Assembly (NCBI RefSeq): GCF_030546755.1
Contig: NZ_JAUOPE010000009.1
Coordinates: 117,342-181,341 of the forward strand
DNA: 64,000 bases
From: Colwellia sp. 1_MG-2023
GTDB lineage: Bacteria; Pseudomonadota; Gammaproteobacteria; Enterobacterales; Alteromonadaceae
Direction: 5' to 3'
Both the position numbers and the translations under genes were made by a program. A model generated the notes under the pieces. The model worked only from the letters and a program-made list of their open reading frames with translations. It had not been told where the DNA came from and searched no databases. Numbering within the stretch: the stretch's first letter is position 1; every line of letters starts with the position of its first letter. This document shows positions 56,602-64,000 of the stretch, in pieces.

Positions 56602-58697
56602 TAAAACTTGTACCTTAGTTCACCGTATAACGTTCGGCCAGAAAGAGGTAAGTCATTCGGCAAGTTAACCGTAGCACCATTATTCAATGACGGCTCACGA
56701 GCGTCTTCATCAAATAAATTTCTCAACATAAATGAAAGTGATGCGGGAAAGTCTTTTGGTTGCCAACGAACAGTAACATCGGTAATGATGTAGTCATCTA
56801 TATCTGCTCGAAGATCTGCTGTTTGTCTTTCTCGCCCTCTTACCCAATTACTTTTAATATTGGTATGTAATTCATCCGATATTTTCCAATCAAGTTGAGC
56901 ATAAAACTGACTTGAGGGAACAAACGCAACATTTTGATTTAATTGATCGCTACTTGCTTTAGACCAAGTAGCATTACTTGCTAGTTTGACGGTTTTACTG
57001 ATATGCCAATTCACTTCGAGTTCAACACCATATCCTGTTTGTTCACCAAAGTTTTGCGCCGTCGATGAAGGTTGTCCCGCATCAGGTACATACTGAATGA
57101 TATCGCTCCATTTGTAGTCATAAAAACTCAGTATTGCTCCCAGCCCGGTTTGAGGATGATAATCAAAAGCTAACTCAGTGGTTTCCATTTCTTCAGGGTT
57201 AAGATCTGGATTACCTAATGCAACGGGATTGTTTATATTGCCAGTATCAGCAAAAGATGGTGCTCTAAAGGCTCGTCCATAAAGGAGTTTGGTTGATAAG
57301 TTAAGTGTGGTTGACCATACTAAGGCTAATCTAGGGTTAGTCGTACTACCAAAATCTGAGTAATCATCATATCGAAGTCCAGCGGTTAACTCCCAGTCAT
57401 TGGCAAAGTTCCAAACGTCTTGTATAAAAGCAAACTTATTGATTCGGTCTGTTTCTCGCAGGAATATATACGGAGTATCTGAAACGTCAACGAGAGGCCC
57501 TGTTGGATCAATAGGCTGACCATCAGGTCCTAAGCCAAAGTTTTTTGTTTCTTTAGTTTTATACATATCACCTTTATGAAATCCTGCCCCCATACGAATA
57601 ATATGATTATCTGCACCTGTATAAAGACCGGTTAAATTGAAACGGGTATGACGTTCCCAGACTTCAGGGTTGCCAATGAAGCCATTAGGGTAAGCGCCAC
57701 CAAAGGCGCCTTTAGGATAAATAGTATATTGATCGATGTCTTGACTTGTATCGAAATAACTGGCTTGGGCAGTTAATTGCCAATTATCGTTTAAATTACT
57801 TTGATAATTAATATCTATATTTCGCCTTTCACTTGCTTTATCCGCTTCCGGATCAAGTGCTGCTGCTAAACCGGCGCCTAAACCTAAATTCGTCCTTTTT
57901 TGTAAGCCAGCACGTATTGTCCAATCAAAGTAATTAATCTCGCCACGAAAATCTATATTTTTGGTACCTAGGCTTAGTTTTCCTGGAGCCAATGAGGCAT
58001 TAGTGCCAAAAAGTTGGTCATAGCGAGACTGAGCATCAACTTCAATGGTTTTATCGGAGCCATCTGTTTCATGGTATTCTAAAATAGCTGAGTACTTAAA
58101 ATCGCCGTCATCATTACCATAAGAAAACCATAAATCTTCAGTAGAGTGACTACCAACACGAACGGATAATTCATTTTCATCAATATCATTTGCATTTTTA
58201 GTGATTATATTTATGACACCGGCAAAGGCATCAGCACCAAAAACGGCTGATCCTGGACCACGTATAACTTCAATTCGTTCAATCGCCTCAACGGGCATTC
58301 CCCCCCAGTTTTGATTTCGATTTCCTAAAAACGAGTTAGTGATCGGTATACCATTGATTAACATTAATACCTGTGGTGTATATTTACTATGAACCCCGCG
58401 AAAAGTATAAATAGGTGTATAAGTATTTGATAGGCGAGAAATATGTAATCCAGGAACGGCTTCTAAAACGTCATCAATGTCCATCGCACCCATATTTTTA
58501 ATTTCTTCAGACGTAAAAACACTTGCGATTGCAGGTGCTTTATATATTTGAGTTTTAATACCTGTAGCTATTGCTACCATTTCTTCACTGCCGTAGAAAT
58601 CATCAAAGTAATCGTCTTCATTACTTTCCACATTTTCAGCACTAACAAAACCAGTCAGAGCAAAATATAGAGCAAGAGAACTTATTTTTAGTTTCAT
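56601..58697 (-). CDS. TonB-dependent receptor in the ThDP/citrate-synthase-like operon
   Basis: The 698-residue receptor has a signal peptide (about 1-20), a TonB box region (EEMVAIATG), a plug (VLMLINGIPITNSF, IERIEVIRGPGSAVFGADAFAGVINIIT) and a barrel ending in Phe (LRYKF). The plug resembles the colicin-I/siderophore/vitamin B12 class of receptors (BtuB/CirA-like) more than SusC-like ones. It is translated with the citrate-synthase-like gene downstream (TAATG) and lies 53 nt after the ThDP enzyme, so the operon seems to couple uptake of a ligand to its metabolism or production. A Fur-like box stands before the operon. Confidence 0.9.
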   Translation of the reverse strand: MKLKISSLALYFALTGFVSAENVESNEDDYFDDFYGSEEMVAIATGIKTQIYKAPAIASVFTSEEIKNMGAMDIDDVLEAVPGLHISRLSNTYTPIYTFRGVHSKYTPQVLMLINGIPITNSFLGNRNQNWGGMPVEAIERIEVIRGPGSAVFGADAFAGVINIITKNANDIDENELSVRVGSHSTEDLWFSYGNDDGDFKYSAILEYHETDGSDKTIEVDAQSRYDQLFGTNASLAPGKLSLGTKNIDFRGEINYFDWTIRAGLQKRTNLGLGAGLAAALDPEADKASERRNIDINYQSNLNDNWQLTAQASYFDTSQDIDQYTIYPKGAFGGAYPNGFIGNPEVWERHTRFNLTGLYTGADNHIIRMGAGFHKGDMYKTKETKNFGLGPDGQPIDPTGPLVDVSDTPYIFLRETDRINKFAFIQDVWNFANDWELTAGLRYDDYSDFGSTTNPRLALVWSTTLNLSTKLLYGRAFRAPSFADTGNINNPVALGNPDLNPEEMETTELAFDYHPQTGLGAILSFYDYKWSDIIQYVPDAGQPSSTAQNFGEQTGYGVELEVNWHISKTVKLASNATWSKASSDQLNQNVAFVPSSQFYAQLDWKISDELHTNIKSNWVRGRERQTADLRADIDDYIITDVTVRWQPKDFPASLSFMLRNLFDEDAREPSLNNGATVNLPNDLPLSGRTLYGELRYKF

Positions 58698-58750
58698 AAT
58701 GTTTGGCCTTACAAGTACACAATGGAATTAGTTATTTTTTAACGTACGAT

Positions 58751-60565
58751 TTATTCATAAGCATTAACTTGCTCAGCATCTTCGGCTAAATTTTTTATTC
58801 GTGACATCATAGGTGGAACCTCGTTAGGGTCAATCCGAACATCAAGTAAAGTGGGAACATTAGCTTTAAATATAGCGTCAAAATCAATTTTATGTAGTTC
58901 CTCTACTTTTTCAATAATATGGCCTTCAGCTCCTTGCGCTTTTGCTAAGGCAGCAAAGTCGACTTCATTGAGTTCCCAGCCAATCGATTCAGCTTCGCTA
59001 AGCTGTTGGCCAAAACGGATCATGCCATAAGCAGAATCGTTTAAAACGATAAACAATATGGGTAAATTTTGTTGCACTGCAACACCAATTTCGTGCGAAC
59101 TCATTAACCAAGCACCATCGCCAGAGATACAAACATGAGGTTTTTTAGGAGAGGCAAATGCGGAACCAATAACAGCTCCTATTGCCCAAGCCATACTGCC
59201 AAACTCCATTGAAACACGGTAAAGTCCGGCATTAGAAGAATGGCTCAGGTAATGTGTAGCCCACGCCCATATATTACCTGTATCTATAAAAACGCGTGTC
59301 GAAACAGGTAACTTACGGGATAAATACGACATTAATTTTTGAGGTTTAATAGGACTTTCATTGGAGTGACATTTTTCAGGTTCGAGTAAATCAATATAGC
59401 CACCAACAGCATTTAGATGACATTCAAACTCAATACCGCACCATGTTCTTTGCCAGCTCTTGGCATCAATAGCATTCAATAAACGATTGAATATAATGTC
59501 TAAATGCCCACATACATGTAATTTAGCCATAGGTGAACGACTAAAACTTTCAACAGTTTCATCAATATGTATAAGCTTATTAAGCACATCATTTGCTAAA
59601 TTACCCAAGCCCATTTCAGTGATCGATGTGCCAATTGCTAAGACAAGCTCTATCTCTGGATTTTTAAATAGCTCACGTGCTGACTTATGCCCAGCATAAC
59701 CATATACACCGCGATATAGAGGATGGCGTTCATCAACCCAACTTTTCCCCATTGGCCCAGTGACAAAAGGGGCATTTATAGACTCTGCTAGCTTTTGAAT
59801 TTGCGGATATGCTCGCCCACAACCATGACCGATAAATAAAACAATATTGTCTGAGGAAATAACTTCTTCAATTAATTGCTCTACAGCAAGTTTATCTACA
59901 AGAGATGACCTATTCATCAGGTAATTAACATGTACATTAGGATTTTCATGTGGATAAGAGCTACGCAGCACATCCGATGGAATACTAATATGAGCAGGAC
60001 CGCGAGGCGATTGAGTTGTTTCCATTAATGCAGAAATAAGTTTTGATTCTAATTGAGCAGGATGTGAAATTAATGAGTTAAATTTAGTGCAATTTCTTAA
60101 TATTGCTACGGTATCAATAGCGGTTTCACTTGAGTCTTGCAGAGGCTTCTTACCAAATTTAGGTAGCGCGGTTTGTGCCGTGATGACCAGCATTGGACTT
60201 TTATCTACAGAGGCAGATGCAACGCCAGTAATTAAATTTGTTGCTCCTGGGCCCGTTGTAGAACAAACAACGCCCAATCTTCCCGTTTCTCTATAATAAC
60301 CATCAGCCATAAAAGCTGCACCACATTCATGTCTAGCGATAACGGCTTTAGGCCCTCCTCGCCTCGCTGAACGAGCTAAAGCATTATAAAAGGGTTCAAT
60401 TGCTCCACCGGGGACACCAAAAACATATTCAACCCCTAGTTGATGTAAGTATTCAACGATTAAATCTGCATAATCAGTAACATTTAAATTAAGCTTTATA
60501 TCTTCTTGGTGGGTATTATGACTTTGAGTATTGACGTTAACTTCAACATTTTTTATAGGTTTCAT
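58751..60565 (-). CDS. ThDP-dependent acetolactate-synthase-like enzyme
   Basis: The 604-residue protein is of the acetohydroxyacid-synthase/pyruvate-oxidase superfamily. It has VEYVFGVPGGAIEPFYNAL, the catalytic Glu80 (ARHECGAAFMADGYYRETGR), the GPGATNLITGVASASVDKSP region and the thiamine diphosphate motif GDGAWLMSSHEIG followed by NDSAYGMIRFG. No ilvN-type small subunit is adjacent, and an N-terminal extension of about 25 residues precedes the usual start. It differs from housekeeping IlvB, so it may condense another 2-oxo acid. It is the first gene of the operon with the TonB receptor and two citrate-synthase-like genes. Confidence 0.85.
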   Translation of the reverse strand: MKPIKNVEVNVNTQSHNTHQEDIKLNLNVTDYADLIVEYLHQLGVEYVFGVPGGAIEPFYNALARSARRGGPKAVIARHECGAAFMADGYYRETGRLGVVCSTTGPGATNLITGVASASVDKSPMLVITAQTALPKFGKKPLQDSSETAIDTVAILRNCTKFNSLISHPAQLESKLISALMETTQSPRGPAHISIPSDVLRSSYPHENPNVHVNYLMNRSSLVDKLAVEQLIEEVISSDNIVLFIGHGCGRAYPQIQKLAESINAPFVTGPMGKSWVDERHPLYRGVYGYAGHKSARELFKNPEIELVLAIGTSITEMGLGNLANDVLNKLIHIDETVESFSRSPMAKLHVCGHLDIIFNRLLNAIDAKSWQRTWCGIEFECHLNAVGGYIDLLEPEKCHSNESPIKPQKLMSYLSRKLPVSTRVFIDTGNIWAWATHYLSHSSNAGLYRVSMEFGSMAWAIGAVIGSAFASPKKPHVCISGDGAWLMSSHEIGVAVQQNLPILFIVLNDSAYGMIRFGQQLSEAESIGWELNEVDFAALAKAQGAEGHIIEKVEELHKIDFDAIFKANVPTLLDVRIDPNEVPPMMSRIKNLAEDAEQVNAYE

Positions 60566-60636
60566 TGTTTCCCTAAACTTAATTAGAACAATCGAATATA
60601 TCGACGTTGAGATTATAAATAATCATTAATTCACAG

Positions 60637-60655
60637 TATTAAAAATATCATTATC
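60637..60655 (-). promoter_or_regulatory. Fur-like box upstream of the ThDP operon
   Basis: Minus strand GATAATGATATTTTTAATA matches the 19-bp Fur consensus at 14 positions, including the whole first GATAATGATA. It lies 72-90 nt upstream of the start. The region is very AT-rich, so a chance match cannot be excluded. Confidence 0.4.
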
Positions 60656-60794
60656 CTTAACCCCAAACTTCTTATAATCCTTTACCTACAAATATTCACA
60701 ATTAAAACTTCACAATTTCTATTAACTTAAAAACTAATAATTTTACATTATATCAATATGTTGCATTTAACAATCAGAATATCTTGAACAACTT

Positions 60795-63293
60795 TTATTT
60801 TTTATTAACCACTAATAATGGTGATACTTTATGGCCATGAATTTCATCAATATCCTTTGGCTTAGCGATATAGTAACCTTGTGCATAATCAACCCCTAAC
60901 TCTTTTAGCTTTATCAAGGTATCTTCATCTTCTACAAATTCAGCTACGGTTGTCTTGCCTAAAGCATGGGCGGTATCATTAATTGCTTTAACTAAAACTT
61001 CATCGATTGGATCTTTAAGCATGTCTTTGACAAATGACCCATCAATTTTCACACTACCTGCAGGTATTTGTTTTAAGTACGCAAATGTACTGAAACCTGT
61101 TCCAAAATCATCAATTGAGAAATGGCACCCTAATTCATTAAGACGAGTGACCATACGTTGCGTCCCCGTAATATTCGATAAACTAGCCGTTTCTGTCAGT
61201 TCAAAAATAACCATCGACGGATCAATATTATATTGAACTAATTTTTCTTCTATAAATGTAAATAAACGATCATCGGTAAATGCTTGTGCAGATAAATTAA
61301 TTGCTACCCTTTTCAAAATAGCATTATCTTTCATCATTTTAAGCGCTTTACCTATAACATGACGGTCAAGCAAATTCATATCTTCAGCTTTTTCTAAAGA
61401 TGGAATAAAGTCATTGGGAAATATAATTTTACCATCAACGATTAACCTAACTAATGCTTCATAGCATTCAATTTTATTTGTATTTACGTCAATAATAGGT
61501 TGAAAATGTAAGATAATATTATCATCAAAGAGAGCATTTTGTAGTTTTTGCACCCATTCAAAGCTTTGTTTTAATTCACCTGTAACTCTATCTTCGTCAC
61601 TAAATATATGAGCTCGATTTCGCCCTTTTTGTTTCGCTGCAAACATTGCGATATCAGCTTGCTGTAAATAAGTATCACTTGATGCTGACTTGCCATCTAT
61701 TGCTGAAATTCCAATACTACAACTGACTTTGTACACTTTATCAGCAAACTTAAAACTTGAATCTGCAATCGTTTTACAAAGCTCAAGTGCAACGTTTTTT
61801 GCGTCGTCAACATTAGTATCCATGAGTAAAAAAGCAAATTCATCTCCCCCAATACGACATAAAACATCACTTTGTCTTACCCGCTCAGAAAGTAAGCGAG
61901 CAATTTCCTTTAGGACGAGATCACCTTGATGATGGCCTTGGGAGTCATTGATCACTTTAAAGTGATCTAAATCTATATAGAGTAAAGAATGCAATCTAGA
62001 AGAACGTTTTGTGTCCGTTGAAATATTTCTTAATTTATCATCAAAGAAATGCCTATTATTTATGCCCGTTAACATGTCATGCAAAGCTATGTGTTTTAGC
62101 CTTTCTTCAGCGTTCTTACGGACGGTAATATCATCAATAGTGCCGGAAATTCCGATCAATTCATCATCCTTATAATAAGGAGAAAAACTAACTTCACTAC
62201 AAAAGTACAAACCATTTTTTTTCAATAGTTGTACTTCAAGGCTTTCATGCGAACTGGTTCCTGATAATAGGTGTGCGCATGCTTCTTCAACGTATTGATG
62301 TAGATTTGAATTATTACCATGTATAAAATCAGTAAATGATTTACCAATGGTTTCAGATACAGTAAAACCAGACAGTTTAAACCATGCATTATTTACAAAC
62401 ATGATTCGACCTTTGGTTGATAACTCTATTACCACACTATTTAGACTATCAAGAACTCTATAATGATCTTTAGATAAGGAATTGTATCTTCGTTGTTCAT
62501 CTTTCAATGCCAAGGCTTTTGCTATAAATTGAGCATTCGAAATAAGAAAATCTTCTCGTTTAGCTGCAATATCACACACCTTTCTAAGCTGTTCGGCTTT
62601 AAAAGGTTTTTGAATATAATCAGACGCTCCTTTCACTAACATCAGTTCTGCCAAATCAATTGTTCCGTGAGCAGTCATGGCAATAACAACTTGCTTAGGG
62701 TTCAGTTCGATGAGTACATCAAGCACTTCATCACCTGACATACCCGGCATCATAATATCGAGTAAAACTATATCGTATGAATTTTTTCGAAACGCTTTGA
62801 TGCCGTCAATTCCGTCTACGGCTATGTCCACCGAAAATTTATGCTTTAACATTCGATGTACTAGATTTGCAGTGTCTTCTGTATCTTCAATAACAAGAAT
62901 TTTTTGCTTTTTATTTAATGTCCCTGTTCCCGAAAACATTTGGTTAACAACATCTTGAATAATATCTAGCTCTTGATATGCAATAACTCTATCAATATCA
63001 AACATTCGAGCAGTTGTTTCGGCAATACGTTCACTATAATTTTCTGTAATAAGCAAAATAGGAATATCTTCACTTGCCGCAAGAATTCCCGTTCTAATTA
63101 ACCTTGACAACCTCCAGCCGTCAATTTTTCCAATATCGACTTCGGTGATCACAAGATCAACTTTCTTAGTTCGTAATAATGTAATAGCATCCGCGCTATT
63201 AGATGTTTGAATTATCGTATGGCCTGAGAATTCAAGCTTAATATTAACCCTATTACGAATAGCATCATTACTTATTATTAATAATATTATCAA
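60795..63293 (-). CDS. REC-REC-PAS-GGDEF-EAL cyclic-di-GMP enzyme
   Basis: The 832-residue protein has two receiver domains, a PAS domain (about 280-395), GGDEF (about 410-560; CRIGGDEFAFLLM intact) and EAL (about 585-820; YEALVRL, ELTETASL, DDFGTGFSTFAYLKQ intact). It could therefore both make and break cyclic-di-GMP. In the first receiver the acceptor Asp is Glu51 (DLVITEVDIGKIDG), a change that can mimic phosphorylation; the second is normal (IVLLDIMMPGMSG). There is no signal or membrane segment. It is a separate unit, 229 bp upstream of the ThDP operon on the same strand, and an input kinase is not adjacent. Confidence 0.92.
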   Translation of the reverse strand: MIILLIISNDAIRNRVNIKLEFSGHTIIQTSNSADAITLLRTKKVDLVITEVDIGKIDGWRLSRLIRTGILAASEDIPILLITENYSERIAETTARMFDIDRVIAYQELDIIQDVVNQMFSGTGTLNKKQKILVIEDTEDTANLVHRMLKHKFSVDIAVDGIDGIKAFRKNSYDIVLLDIMMPGMSGDEVLDVLIELNPKQVVIAMTAHGTIDLAELMLVKGASDYIQKPFKAEQLRKVCDIAAKREDFLISNAQFIAKALALKDEQRRYNSLSKDHYRVLDSLNSVVIELSTKGRIMFVNNAWFKLSGFTVSETIGKSFTDFIHGNNSNLHQYVEEACAHLLSGTSSHESLEVQLLKKNGLYFCSEVSFSPYYKDDELIGISGTIDDITVRKNAEERLKHIALHDMLTGINNRHFFDDKLRNISTDTKRSSRLHSLLYIDLDHFKVINDSQGHHQGDLVLKEIARLLSERVRQSDVLCRIGGDEFAFLLMDTNVDDAKNVALELCKTIADSSFKFADKVYKVSCSIGISAIDGKSASSDTYLQQADIAMFAAKQKGRNRAHIFSDEDRVTGELKQSFEWVQKLQNALFDDNIILHFQPIIDVNTNKIECYEALVRLIVDGKIIFPNDFIPSLEKAEDMNLLDRHVIGKALKMMKDNAILKRVAINLSAQAFTDDRLFTFIEEKLVQYNIDPSMVIFELTETASLSNITGTQRMVTRLNELGCHFSIDDFGTGFSTFAYLKQIPAGSVKIDGSFVKDMLKDPIDEVLVKAINDTAHALGKTTVAEFVEDEDTLIKLKELGVDYAQGYYIAKPKDIDEIHGHKVSPLLVVNKK

Positions 63294-63835
63294 ACGGCTA
63301 CCTAACCATAGTTATGTGCAATTAGCCCAACATTTGTATTCATATATTAACAACCTCACAGATCAAAATTAGATAGTACTATTTTTCTAACTTATAAATA
63401 AAAATAAATAATTCATTATATATCAAATTAATACAATCAAATTTAACTATATAACTATAATAAGTAAAGGATTATTAAGGCGTTATTAGTAATTGAGATT
63501 TACCTTGTAATATAGTGAATGATCGTGATAAGTGCCATCTTAATAAGGATTTTTATTGCTTATAAAGTTTAAGCCTACTTATATTTTCTACAAAAAATGA
63601 ATTTGTTTTTAGACGAAAATAAGACAACAGTTGAGAACTATTATATTTGGTTATAAAACGTTTCCAGTATTATAAAATGCAAGTGTAGTTTACAAAAAGA
63701 GAGAAAAGCTACACGCGCTTACCATCTGATGCTAACGCGTTTTATTTAAAATGTGCTGTATAGATAAGTATCATTATTCTAGCAAGGTTGGAATTGAAAA
63801 TTAAGTAAGACCTTACAATAAGTTAAACCCAGAAA
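63294..63835. other. Long AT-rich gap, no gene seen
   Basis: I find no open reading frame with a plausible start, tRNA or repeat in this 540-bp stretch. It has a weak 6-bp inverted repeat GTGTAG/CTACAC at 63683-63714. The upstream control region of the cyclic-di-GMP gene should be at its left end. Confidence 0.5.
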
Positions 63836-63869
63836 AGCAAAAAGCCCGTCACTTTCGTAACGGGCTTTT
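63836..63869 (-). terminator. Terminator of the rRNA operon
   Basis: AAAAGCCCGT(T/C)AC around a 4-nt loop with GT(G)ACGGGCTTTT: a strong 12-bp stem and a T-run on the minus strand, placed past the 5S gene as expected. Confidence 0.9.
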
Positions 63870-63872
63870 GAC

Positions 63873-63911
63873 GTGCATGGATGCACTAATGTCGAGCTGC
63901 CATGGATGGCA
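63873..63911. repeat. Two look-alike hairpins next to the rRNA terminator
   Basis: GTGCAT-GG-ATGCAC (63873-63886) and TGCCAT-GG-ATGGCA (63898-63911), both 6-bp arms around GG, 25 bp apart. They lie in the trailer of the rRNA transcript. Confidence 0.7.
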
Positions 63912-63928
63912 AGGAACGACCTAATTAG

Positions 63929-64000
63929 AAGCCTAGCAATGTCCTACTCTCACATGGGAACTCCCACACTACCATCGGCGCTAACGCATTTCACTACTGA
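63929..64000 (-). rRNA. rrf: 5S ribosomal RNA (3' part)
   Basis: The 72 bases match on the minus strand the 3' part of gammaproteobacterial 5S rRNA: CGCCGATGGTAGTGTGGGA and the conserved end with CATGTGAGAGTAGG and GCTAGGC. The 5' end lies past the window edge. The 16S and 23S genes should follow to the right, and the operon terminator is at 63836-63869. Confidence 0.93.

Overview
The window reads as a stretch of chromosome from a low-GC marine gammaproteobacterium of the order Alteromonadales, probably Colwellia-like. This is inferred from AT-rich codon use, the classical gammaproteobacterial order of housekeeping genes, and the abundance of TonB receptors, hybrid histidine kinases, PEP-CTERM and GlyGly-CTERM proteins. 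No tRNA, CRISPR array, prophage or intact transposase was seen. The extreme right end is the 3' part of a 5S rRNA, so an rRNA operon enters from the right on the minus strand.

Positions 1-11300 (minus strand) hold the conserved envelope and translation block rpsB-tsf / pyrH-frr / uppS-cdsA-dxr-rseP-bamA-skp / lpxD. Strong hairpin terminators after tsf (two), frr and skp cut it into separate transcripts. Positions 11637-18250 hold a DsbA-like protein, then clpB with a heat-shock type promoter, pgeF, rluD, divergent bamD and glnB, the same order as in E. coli for clpB-pgeF-rluD-bamD. nadE, two tandem FimT-like pseudopilins and rimO follow.

Positions 22220-41850 are accessory in character. Two PEP-CTERM proteins each have a sigma-54 type -24/-12 promoter and share an almost identical 18-bp upstream motif. 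A decayed copy of the rimO 5' end lies 1.27 kb from the real one. A membrane winged-helix regulator is divergent from a GlyGly-CTERM FG-GAP protein, with a 16-bp palindrome between them. After an unknown membrane protein and an M1 peptidase comes a group of a propeller-type hybrid kinase, a TonB receptor and a second hybrid kinase.

Positions 42000-52100 return to metabolism: ETF-ubiquinone oxidoreductase divergent from etfBA with two perfect PsrA-like operators between them, a peroxiredoxin-glutaredoxin fusion, YciH, a double-receiver regulator, TyrR, methionine gamma-lyase and the ribosome-assembly GTPase RbgA. TyrR here keeps the GAFTGA loop of sigma-54 activators. The tyrR-megL intergenic region has three TYR-box-like palindromes followed by a sigma-54 promoter, which forms a coherent TyrR/RpoN circuit for amino-acid sulfur breakdown.

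Positions 52400-63300 hold a periplasmic binding protein overlapping a histidine kinase, then the most unusual cluster of the window. This is a minus-strand operon of an acetolactate-synthase-like ThDP enzyme, a TonB receptor and two adjacent, divergent, small citrate-synthase/citryl-CoA-lyase-like proteins. Both lack the usual catalytic histidines. A Fur-like site precedes the operon. A REC-REC-PAS-GGDEF-EAL protein lies upstream of it. The function of this operon is not recognised; a pathway for making or using a metal-binding or carboxylate compound is only a hypothesis.
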